Shown here one piece after another: positions 24,889-32,263 of a stretch of 39,837 nucleotides of DNA. The translations under genes and the position numbers were made by a program. Location of the stretch: the NCBI GenBank assembly GCA_944389315.1, contig CALXLX010000005.1, positions 1 through 39,837 on the forward strand, in the 5' to 3' direction. The notes below the pieces were generated by a model. That model saw only the letters and a program-made list of their open reading frames with translations, did no database searches and was not told where the DNA came from. Numbering within the stretch: the first letter of the stretch is position 1; every line of letters begins with the position of its first letter. This DNA comes from an uncultured Opitutales bacterium. GTDB taxonomy: Bacteria; Verrucomicrobiota; Verrucomicrobiia; Opitutales; Intestinicryptomonadaceae.

Positions 24889-26196
24889 CTATACAAGCTT
24901 GTACGTTGAAGGAGACGGCACCGGAGTAAGCGGCCTTTTCCCCAGGTCGAATTTTCCCCCGGGGAGGAAATCCTGCTTGGACTGCTTTATCCAGCCGTAT
25001 TTGAACTTTTTGCCCGCATACGCGCTCTCCCTTCCGGCTATCGCTATCCAGTTGGAATTCAAGAGGGCTTTTGAATTGTCCAGACGCTTTCCGGAACGCA
25101 TCGCCTGGTAGAGTATCTTTTGTTTCGCGACCTGCCCGGCGGCGTTGTTCGACGCGGCTCCGACCCACGGTTTTTCTCCCGATATGCGGGCGTTTCCTAT
25201 CAGGGGCATCTCAAACATGCCCTTCGTGCCGTGGATTCTTACATAATAGGGCATATTGTATGAGTTGTTCTCCTGGCGGCAGAAACTGCCCAGATGCAGG
25301 CCGTTCCCGAAATCGTAATCTACGGAGAAGTGCGAACACCTGTCACCCTGGTAGGGCCAAGTCAAAGAGGCGTCCCTCCCTGCGAAACCGCTGACCTCCA
25401 CAGGCTCTATGTCTCCGAGAGCCCACATAGCCGCGTCTATCGAATGTATATGCTGCTCGACATATTGGTCGCCCGATATCCATATAAACGCCAGCCAGCG
25501 CCTTATCTGAAACTCCATGTCCTCGGGATCCATGCGCTTTGGCATGGACCAGCCCTCCAGATAGGAGCTCTGGTAGTAGAATGCCTGCGCGCTTACTATG
25601 TCGCCTATCTGCCCGTCGCGGAGCCTGTTTATGCCCTCCACGAAGCCTTCCAAATGCCTCCCCTGCGTACCCACCGCTATGCACAAGCCTTTCTTTTCCG
25701 CAAGGGGAACGACCTCGTTTTCTATGTAGCGCGCCCCCGCGGCGTCAACGCATATGGGCTTTTCCGCGAACACATGTTTGCCCGCGTCCAAAGCCTTCTT
25801 CATCTCGTAGGGCCTGAAAACGGGCGGCGTGCAAAGAAGCACGACGTCCACATCCGTCGCCAGAAGCTTGTCAAGGCTGTCGAGCCCCGTAAATATGCGC
25901 TCCTTCGGCACGTCGAAACGCTTTTCCAGGCCGTCCTTGAGATATTTCCCTCCCGTGAATTTCTCCACGGCGGCATTCATCTTATCCGCGAATATGTCTG
26001 CGAGGGCCGTGACCTTGACGTTCTCGTCGGCCATAAGGGCCTCCCTTACAGCGCCAGTTCCGCGCGTCCCCAGACCGACTACCCCCACCCTTATGGTGTT
26101 GTCGGCCGCCCCGGATGCGAGGGAATATTTCGGCATAAGTGAAATTGCGCCCATGGCCGCAGCCGTGGCGAGAAATTCGCGTCTTCCTTTTAACAT
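24889..26196 (-). CDS. Tat-exported Gfo/Idh/MocA family oxidoreductase
   Basis: The protein has 435 residues. A twin-arginine leader (GRREFLATAAAMG, Arg5-Arg6) is followed by the NAD(P)-binding VGVVGLGTRGTG (37-48) and the family AEKP motif (144-147). The C-terminal dehydrogenase-like domain has GDQYVEQHIHSIDAAMW, which contains the likely catalytic His. Exported members with bound NAD act on sugars or glycans, for example GH109-type or keto-sugar chemistry. I chose the ATG at 26196 because an ideal AAGGAGG lies eight bases before it. The longer frame to 26274 adds 26 residues in front of the Tat leader and would hide it. It is first in the corrinoid operon, which suggests it prepares or processes the methylated substrate. 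Confidence 0.88.
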   Translation of the reverse strand: MLKGRREFLATAAAMGAISLMPKYSLASGAADNTIRVGVVGLGTRGTGAVREALMADENVKVTALADIFADKMNAAVEKFTGGKYLKDGLEKRFDVPKERIFTGLDSLDKLLATDVDVVLLCTPPVFRPYEMKKALDAGKHVFAEKPICVDAAGARYIENEVVPLAEKKGLCIAVGTQGRHLEGFVEGINRLRDGQIGDIVSAQAFYYQSSYLEGWSMPKRMDPEDMEFQIRRWLAFIWISGDQYVEQHIHSIDAAMWALGDIEPVEVSGFAGRDASLTWPYQGDRCSHFSVDYDFGNGLHLGSFCRQENNSYNMPYYVRIHGTKGMFEMPLIGNARISGEKPWVGAASNNAAGQVAKQKILYQAMRSGKRLDNSKALLNSNWIAIAGRESAYAGKKFKYGWIKQSKQDFLPGGKFDLGKRPLTPVPSPSTYKLV

Positions 26197-26245
26197 ATAT
26201 CTTTCCTCCTTATTGCATTGAAAGTTTTTTCGTTTTCTAAACTCT

Positions 26246-26274
26246 ATAATCTCAAAAATATAGGATTCACGCAA
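26246..26274 (-). promoter_or_regulatory. Candidate promoter of the leftward corrinoid operon
   Basis: On the minus strand TTGCGT (26269-26274), 17 bases and GATTAT (26246-26251) form a weak sigma-70 arrangement (3/6 and 4/6), as expected for an activator-dependent promoter. It directly borders the TAGGACATTA repeats. Confidence 0.3.
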
Positions 26275-26313
26275 CCGAATTATAGGACATTAAATAAAAT
26301 ATTTAGGACATTA
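26261..26313 (+). promoter_or_regulatory. Direct-repeat operator, probable AraC-family binding sites
   Basis: TAGGACATTA occurs exactly twice, at 26283-26292 and 26304-26313, starting 21 bases apart, i.e. two helical turns. A degenerate third copy, TAGGATTCAC, starts at 26261, 22 bases further up. Tandem half-sites at 21-bp spacing are the classic binding mode of AraC-family activators, and an AraC gene lies in the rightward transcript. Position between the two divergent units would allow control of both. Confidence 0.65.
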
Positions 26314-26379
26314 TTTTTACGGTTGAAGAAATCCCGCCGACCGCATACCGTCTGAAAAAAAACAAAACCTTTTTGCAAG

Positions 26380-27792
26380 ATGGAAAGCTCAAACGACTAC
26401 AGCGCAAGACTCGCCAGATATTTAACCGCCATGGCCAACCGCCAGACAGACAGGGTTCCCTTCAGGCCCTTCGCCGCAGAGCTTACCGCGACGCTCACCG
26501 GCAGAACCTGCCAGCAGGTCACGCACGACTACCATCAGGCCTTCGAGGCCGTCATAGACACTTGCAAGATGTTTCAAATAGACGCCATACCCGCCAGCAT
26601 GGTATACGTCTGGACGGGGCTTACGCAGTCCATAGGCCTGAAGTACTACGGGATTCCCGGGCTGGACGTTCCCGCGGAGACCGGCTTCCAATATCTCGAG
26701 CCGTCCGAGGAGGACGCATTCATGAAATCCGACGAGTACGACGAGCTCATCGACGACCCCACCGCCTTCCTGTACACAAAGTGGCTCCCGCGCGTCAGCA
26801 GAAAGATAGGCGGAGAGAACGAATTCGACCGCACAACCGCGATAGTCAAGGCAGCCTCCGACATGATGGAATATTTTGCGGCATTTGGCCCGCACATAGA
26901 GCGCATGAAGACGGAGGTTAACACCGCTTCCGCTATAGCCGGCATTTTCAAGGCTCCGTTCGACATCATCGCAGACAAGATGCGCGGATACATAGGTCTT
27001 ACGATGGACATGTTCACCCAGCCAGACAAGGTCTTAAAGGCGTGCGAGGCGCTGATGCCGCACTTGTGCAGAGTCGGGTTGGACTCCTCCGATCCCAACG
27101 GGCTTGCCCCCATAGGCTATTGGATGCACCGGGGCTGCAAACCGTTCGTCTCGGAAGGTGTGTTTGAATCGCACTATTGGTCAACGGTAAAGCCCATAAT
27201 AGAGGAGTTCGCAAAGGCCGGAAGGCAAACTTTGTTCTACGCCGAGGGGGATTGGTCCATGCATTTAAACTCCTTCAGGGAGCTTCCCGACGCCTCCATA
27301 ATATACCATGTGGACAAATCCGACATATTCGAGGCTAGCAGGGTTTTGTCCGACAAATTCTGCCTGTCCGGCGGCGTGTCCAACATGGTATTAGCCTACG
27401 GGACAGAGGAGGAAACCAGAAAGGCCTGCCGTGAAATACTTGCGACCGTTCCAAAGAACGGAGCCTACATAATGGATGCCAGCGCCATAATGCAAAACGA
27501 GATTTCCCCCGCGAACTTCAAGGCCATGTACGAGACGTGCATGGAATTTGGCGCATACTCCGGATCGTCGAACGCAGTATTGGAAAGGCCGCTTCCAGAC
27601 AGGTCCCAAGCGCTCCCCAAGACGCAGCTGTTAAGAGACGCCGAAAAGGCCGCCGTCACAAAGACGTGGGAGAGGGAAAAGCGAGACTCCAACATTTCTG
27701 TATGCGGAGACGACGCCCTGTGCGAAAGAGTCTGGAACAAGTCGGAGTCTTACGCGCAAACCTTCATCTGGCAGATGTTGCTGTCGTTTTAG
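26380..27792 (+). CDS. UroD-fold methyltransferase, candidate substrate-specific component
   Basis: The protein has 470 residues in the uroporphyrinogen-decarboxylase superfamily. RQTDRVPFRPF near the N-terminus, the TDMF-type LTMDMFTQPDKVLKACE segment and IIYHVDKSDIFEA with CLSGGVSNM are recognisable barrel landmarks. It is about 130 residues longer than the operon partner at 23217 and lacks that protein's H-x-C...C zinc site. It probably binds a different substrate and uses another activation mode. I infer the role of methyltransferase I, which removes the methyl group from the growth substrate. It is divergent from the corrinoid operon and directly upstream of, and probably coupled to, the AraC regulator. 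Confidence 0.8.
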   Translation: MESSNDYSARLARYLTAMANRQTDRVPFRPFAAELTATLTGRTCQQVTHDYHQAFEAVIDTCKMFQIDAIPASMVYVWTGLTQSIGLKYYGIPGLDVPAETGFQYLEPSEEDAFMKSDEYDELIDDPTAFLYTKWLPRVSRKIGGENEFDRTTAIVKAASDMMEYFAAFGPHIERMKTEVNTASAIAGIFKAPFDIIADKMRGYIGLTMDMFTQPDKVLKACEALMPHLCRVGLDSSDPNGLAPIGYWMHRGCKPFVSEGVFESHYWSTVKPIIEEFAKAGRQTLFYAEGDWSMHLNSFRELPDASIIYHVDKSDIFEASRVLSDKFCLSGGVSNMVLAYGTEEETRKACREILATVPKNGAYIMDASAIMQNEISPANFKAMYETCMEFGAYSGSSNAVLERPLPDRSQALPKTQLLRDAEKAAVTKTWEREKRDSNISVCGDDALCERVWNKSESYAQTFIWQMLLSF

Positions 27793-27797
27793 GCGGG

Positions 27798-28748
27798 ATG
27801 AGAAGCAACTCCGGCAAGAGAAAATACCTTTGGATAAAGCGGCTCGACAGGGAGCTGATGATAATGCCGCGCAAATGCGTGGAGCATTTTCTGATAAACC
27901 CCACCATGCCTGAGAACATGGTGTCGCGCATGAGAAAGCGCGCTAACGTAAGCGCTCCGCAACCGCTCGACACGGACTTTCTCTTCGCAAACGACATCAT
28001 CAGCGCAAGCATTAGCAAACACAGGAAGGGCTTCTACCTGTCCAGGAATAAGCCCGACTACCATCTTGTGATATACACGCGGCGCGGGCGTTCCCAGCTT
28101 CGGATAGGCGGAGAGAAGAAAACCATTAGGAGGGGAGACGTGTTTATCGCCCCCGCCGGGTCGGTTTTCGAATACACCGCCCTTACAGACTGGGACGTAT
28201 TCTGGTTTCATATATCGGCCAGGGGCTTGTGGAAGGACTACGCCGGGAAGCCGCCCCTCCTAAAAAGAGGCGAGAGTTTCTCATATTTGGACAGGATAAT
28301 GGACGTGTACTTCGAGGAGATATACAAAGCGCCGGACAAGCGCTCCACCCCGCTGCTTCGAGCCTTGTCAGAGACCATAACAGAATGCCTGCGCAGGGAG
28401 TTTATGCCTTTCAGGAGGAACACCACTCTGGATGCGGAGCTTGAATCCATCATCATGGAATATTCCTCAAATCCCCAAAAGCGCATAAGCATAAGAAAGG
28501 CGGCCAAGATGCTGGGCGTATCTGAATCGAAATTCAACAGGCTCTGCTCCGAGATATACGGGCAACCCTTCGGGGCCATACTATTAAAGAACAGAATGCT
28601 CACCGCCAAAACGCTGCTGGCCGAAGACGGCGGCCTTACAAACGCGCGCATCGCGGAAATGCTTGGATATGCGGACCAATATTCCTTTTCTAAAGCCTAC
28701 AAGTCTTTCTTTGGGCGCAGTCCGAGAAAGCGCTCCGGCGACGTCTGA
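27798..28748 (+). CDS. AraC-family transcriptional regulator
   Basis: The product has 316 residues from this start. An N-terminal cupin-type ligand domain (YHLVIYTRRGRSQLRIGGEKK, then GDVFIAPAGSVFEY) is followed by two helix-turn-helix motifs in the last 100 residues (IRKAAKMLGVSESKFNRL and ARIAEMLGYADQYSFSKAYKSFFG). The cupin suggests it senses a small carbohydrate-like ligand. The start at 27798 follows the methyltransferase stop by five bases. Alternative starts at 27858 or 27864 have a better-spaced AGGGAG. Longer frames reaching 27537 overlap the methyltransferase and are not native. It probably activates both divergent units through the 26261-26313 repeats. Confidence 0.88.
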   Translation: MRSNSGKRKYLWIKRLDRELMIMPRKCVEHFLINPTMPENMVSRMRKRANVSAPQPLDTDFLFANDIISASISKHRKGFYLSRNKPDYHLVIYTRRGRSQLRIGGEKKTIRRGDVFIAPAGSVFEYTALTDWDVFWFHISARGLWKDYAGKPPLLKRGESFSYLDRIMDVYFEEIYKAPDKRSTPLLRALSETITECLRREFMPFRRNTTLDAELESIIMEYSSNPQKRISIRKAAKMLGVSESKFNRLCSEIYGQPFGAILLKNRMLTAKTLLAEDGGLTNARIAEMLGYADQYSFSKAYKSFFGRSPRKRSGDV

Positions 28749-28795
28749 CGGCCTACGGCAGCGATAAGTTTTTTAGCTGGCCTCAGAGCGGCTCC

Positions 28796-29848
28796 CTACC
28801 TGAATATCCTTACCATCCTGCGCAGCAGAGGGAAAAACACGGCGACAGAGCGCATATATGCAAATATCGCGCGCGGAAAATATTTCAGAACGAGATATTC
28901 CCCGGTATAAATAGGGTTTTTGTATTTAAAGTTGGGCTTTAGGCAGTCCCGCATAAAAGGAGAGGCCAACTCCTCAAATACGAGTTTGCGCCCCAGCCTC
29001 TTGTCGGCAGCCGAGCCGGCTCTGGATGCGTTCTGCACAAGGCCGAGAAATATGGAGACTATATATTTTTTGAAGCGGATCAGATCGTAGTTTTCCACGC
29101 GCTTCGACCACTCGAGCACGAGCGCTTTTTGTATGGAATATTTCTCGTAGTAGTTTTTTCTATATCTGTACGACAACGTCCCGGTATTGCTCCTGTTAAC
29201 CCTGTACCCGCTGTCCTCCATCACAACGATTAAGCCCGCATGCATGAGGATTTCTATCATGAATATTGCGTCCTCCCCGAGGTGTATGCCCTCGCGGAAC
29301 CTCGCCCCCCCGGACAGCAGGCGCCTTGACAATATCTTGCAGCAGGGAGAATTCATGATGGAATCCTCCGACATCTCAAGAAAGGCCTTAAATATGGCCT
29401 CGCCCCCCTCAAACCTGCCGTAGACAGACGGCCTTAGCGCCCGCGAATAAACCACATTGCCCGCCTGATCAAACACTTCTATCCCGTAGCCGCCCACCAC
29501 CATATCGGCTTTCGTCTCGGAGATATTTGCGTACAAATTTGAAAGAAAGTCGGCAGTAACCCTATCGTCGGCGTCGATAAACACGATATAATCCCCGACG
29601 GCGCAATCCAACCCTTTATTTCTCGCGGCGGAAACTCCGGAATTTCTTTCCAAAGACACCAGCCTCACGAAATCAAACCTCTCAGCATAGGACCTCATCA
29701 GTTCAAATGAGGAATCCGTGGAGCAGTCGTTTACAAAAACGGCTTCAAAGTCCTTAAATTTCTGCGCAATGAGCGACTCCATAAGGCGCGGCAAATCCTT
29801 GGAGGCGTTGTAAAACGGAATTATCACTGAAATCTTCTTTTCGCTCAT
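28796..29848 (-). CDS. Family 2 glycosyltransferase
   Basis: The product has 350 residues from the ATG at 29848. A TTG five codons earlier is possible. The GT-A fold is clear: ISVIIPFYNASKDLPRLMESL, FEAVFVNDCSTDSS, and the nucleotide-sugar and metal-binding VFIDADDR. It transfers a sugar from a nucleotide donor onto a growing surface polysaccharide at the inner face of the membrane. The specificity cannot be read. It is the last gene of the leftward polysaccharide cluster, 88 bases after the iron-sulfur protein, and its end faces the AraC gene. Confidence 0.88.
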   Translation of the reverse strand: MSEKKISVIIPFYNASKDLPRLMESLIAQKFKDFEAVFVNDCSTDSSFELMRSYAERFDFVRLVSLERNSGVSAARNKGLDCAVGDYIVFIDADDRVTADFLSNLYANISETKADMVVGGYGIEVFDQAGNVVYSRALRPSVYGRFEGGEAIFKAFLEMSEDSIMNSPCCKILSRRLLSGGARFREGIHLGEDAIFMIEILMHAGLIVVMEDSGYRVNRSNTGTLSYRYRKNYYEKYSIQKALVLEWSKRVENYDLIRFKKYIVSIFLGLVQNASRAGSAADKRLGRKLVFEELASPFMRDCLKPNFKYKNPIYTGEYLVLKYFPRAIFAYMRSVAVFFPLLRRMVRIFR

Positions 29849-29936
29849 CGCCAAAGCGTCCAACCGGTTGATACCCTAAAAACCCGCATTTGCCGTCCTC
29901 TGCGGACGCGCGCAAATATATTTATAAAAAGCTCCA

Positions 29937-31148
29937 TCATTTCCGACGCGCCAGCCCGCGCACAAACTTTGTCATGGCTATCTGCATTCTCACGGGCAAG
30001 AGATAAAATATCCGCAATATATGACTCTTAAGCGTCTTGGGTGGCAGAAGTTTTCTTATGGAATTTTCCACAGTGTCGGTTTTTATGGATTCAAAGAACC
30101 TCTCCCTAAATGGGCTTGCCTTGACGGGCGATATCAAAGGAGTGTTCTTTTTCACCGACGGAGAGAATTCCCTCTCTTTTATCGACATAGAGTCTTTTAG
30201 CTTTTCGACTATTTCCATGCCCTTTTTGGTGTTGGCGAGGACAAGAGACACCCCCTTCCCCGCCTGCAAAGATGAATCCATAAACTCTATTCCCCAGAAA
30301 TCGGCCATGGTTATGTCCGATATTCTCTCACCGCGGGCGTAGGGGCACTTAGAGCATGCGTCGCACTTGAAAAATGCGCGGACAAATCCCTTGTATAGAA
30401 TGTCTTTAAAGTTGACTACTCTGCTGCCGTCCTCAAACAGAAACGCCGTGGACGTGACTGAATAATTGAAGCCGCGCCTTGCCTTCTCGCGGAAGGAAAA
30501 CCCTACTATCTTCTTGGAAAACTCCCTCTGCTTTTCCTCTATATACCTCCTGAAAACCATGGGGCTGCCAAACCCGTGGCAAGAGAAATCGAGAGTCAGC
30601 AAATTTGGGTTGTCCCCGCCCAAGACCAGGCGCAAAGCCGCAATCTGGCATGGGGTTCCGGCGTAAAGCACGCGCCTGCCTTTTTTCAGAAATTCCTTCG
30701 CCCGGGCGTGGGCGATGTTCGGTTCGGGCTGCACATACTTGGACTTCCGCAGGGGAGCTATGTTGTTTAGGCCCTCCACGCAGTCTATCTTCACCGAAAA
30801 GTCGCCGTCAAAAGCCGCCCCGAAAATCACCGTTTCATCGTCGCAAAAAACTTTTGCTATTTCAGAGAAAGCCCCGCCCGACGAGCTTTCCGCAAGTATC
30901 TCGGCTGACTTTGAAACCGCTGAATAAACCCCTTCCGGCCGCTTAAATTCAAGTCTCGATAAATTCGCCGCATTTTGCGGGCACGAACGCGCGCACAGGC
31001 CGCAGTCAACGCACTTGTCGGAAAACTTCGGCTTGTTGAAGCCGTACTGGTCCTTTTCAAACGAAACGCATTTCTGCGGACATACCGATTGGCACGCCCC
31101 GCAGCCGGAACAATCTTCTATGCCTATACCCGTTTTTAATTTGTCCAT
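29937..31148 (-). CDS. Coenzyme F420 hydrogenase/dehydrogenase beta-subunit-like protein with two [4Fe-4S] motifs
   Basis: The protein has 403 residues. Two ferredoxin-type clusters, CSGCGACQSVCP (near 13-24) and CVDCGLCARSCP (near 41-52), are followed by the F420 hydrogenase/dehydrogenase beta N- and C-terminal domains (YAGTPCQIAALR, and CDACSKCPYARGERISDITMADFWG). Such proteins occur widely in bacterial capsule and exopolysaccharide clusters next to polysaccharide pyruvyltransferases, even in species without F420. Their role there is unproven, possibly a flavin- or iron-sulfur-linked modification of a sugar. It overlaps the pyruvyltransferase gene by 13 bases, so the two are coupled. Confidence 0.9.
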   Translation of the reverse strand: MDKLKTGIGIEDCSGCGACQSVCPQKCVSFEKDQYGFNKPKFSDKCVDCGLCARSCPQNAANLSRLEFKRPEGVYSAVSKSAEILAESSSGGAFSEIAKVFCDDETVIFGAAFDGDFSVKIDCVEGLNNIAPLRKSKYVQPEPNIAHARAKEFLKKGRRVLYAGTPCQIAALRLVLGGDNPNLLTLDFSCHGFGSPMVFRRYIEEKQREFSKKIVGFSFREKARRGFNYSVTSTAFLFEDGSRVVNFKDILYKGFVRAFFKCDACSKCPYARGERISDITMADFWGIEFMDSSLQAGKGVSLVLANTKKGMEIVEKLKDSMSIKEREFSPSVKKNTPLISPVKASPFRERFFESIKTDTVENSIRKLLPPKTLKSHILRIFYLLPVRMQIAMTKFVRGLARRK

Positions 31149-32263
31149 TGAGATAAACTATTGCTTAAATAAGTTTCTGAATTGGCGCGCTCCGCGGCCA
31201 GCAGGCTGTCGGTGCGGGAGAAATCCGGAAAATCCGCCCTGCCGGAAATGTCCGAAAAACTTGTTATCAGCCTGTCCGACAACCCCGTGCGGCCCAGAAT
31301 ATCAGACATTCTGGAATCGTCCCTGCGGGATGTGACCGCGTAAAAATCCTTATGGAACAATATTGAGAACACTATCCCGTGGAATGAGCTTAAGAATAGT
31401 TTCTTGGCATTGTATATTAAATTCAGGAACTCCTTGGGGCCCGCGGAATAAACTGCATTGTCGCTCGGGTAATACACCGAGGCTGACATTCCCCCGAAAA
31501 GGAGAACCAGCGGCATATTATAATACCGCCTAACCTTAAGGAGCAGGTCCCTGACTTGGGGGTTTGGGTGTATCACATATGAAAGTATGTAGTCGCCCTC
31601 CACTATCGGACTCTTATCGAATTTTCCCTGCCACCATGCCGAATCGAACAGCAATGTTGGATCCAGGACGGTGGCGCAATCCCTCCCATCTATAGATTTG
31701 ACTATATCCGCCCCCACGCGCTCGCGCGAGGACAGGCAATCCACCCCGGCAAGATAGGCTTTCATGGCGGCTTTTTTGTCTTCGGGAACCGCAGTCACGC
31801 CCAGGCTCGGGGCGTAGGAAACCGCGCCGCGTTTCAATTTGCGGGCGAAGGACAGGAATCTGACGGGATCGAGACAATACGGCGACCACGCCTGATCGCT
31901 CCCGCACACAAAAACATCTGCCTCAGGCGGGGTTCTTAAAATGTCAGACTCAGTCTTGTATATTTCTTTTGTGAAGCGGAGATTTTCCTCCCTGAACTCG
32001 GCGAACCTTCTTCGAGACAAATCGACATCCCTTGAATGGAGCGCCACAACCGCATTGCTGAAAAGTTTCTTGAGCTTCAGCATGGTTCCGCCGGAAAGCT
32101 TCAAGTATTTGCCGTGATAATCCTCGTAGAAGCTGCCCGGCCAATAGTTTAAGACTTCGACAGCGCCGCAATGCGAACGGAGCTTCGCAAAAAGAGCGCA
32201 CGCCTGCAAGTCCGAACCGAAATTGTGCAGACAGTTCTGTGTTACAAGGCAAATCCCACTCAT
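31136..32263 (-). CDS. Polysaccharide pyruvyltransferase family protein
   Basis: The protein has 375 residues. MSGICLVTQNCLHNFGSDLQACAL, CGSDQAWSP, SYAPSLGV, SSRERVG, VLDPTLLF and LFLSSFHGIVFSILF are the familiar landmarks of the GT-B-like polysaccharide pyruvyl transferase family. Members transfer a ketal pyruvate from phosphoenolpyruvate to a sugar of a surface polymer, which adds a negative charge. The gene overlaps the flippase upstream by four bases and the F420-beta-like gene downstream by 13. The three are therefore one translationally coupled block. Confidence 0.9.
   Translation of the reverse strand: MSGICLVTQNCLHNFGSDLQACALFAKLRSHCGAVEVLNYWPGSFYEDYHGKYLKLSGGTMLKLKKLFSNAVVALHSRDVDLSRRRFAEFREENLRFTKEIYKTESDILRTPPEADVFVCGSDQAWSPYCLDPVRFLSFARKLKRGAVSYAPSLGVTAVPEDKKAAMKAYLAGVDCLSSRERVGADIVKSIDGRDCATVLDPTLLFDSAWWQGKFDKSPIVEGDYILSYVIHPNPQVRDLLLKVRRYYNMPLVLLFGGMSASVYYPSDNAVYSAGPKEFLNLIYNAKKLFLSSFHGIVFSILFHKDFYAVTSRRDDSRMSDILGRTGLSDRLITSFSDISGRADFPDFSRTDSLLAAERANSETYLSNSLSQWTN

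Noticed and set aside
27537..27797. Extended AraC reading frame overlapping the methyltransferase
   Set aside because: The extra 87 residues are Arg-rich shadow translation of the methyltransferase C-terminus. AraC homology begins after 27858.
29937..31148. Evidence for F420-dependent energy metabolism or methanogenesis
   Set aside because: The protein family is common in bacterial polysaccharide clusters without F420, and no other F420 or methanogenesis gene is present here.
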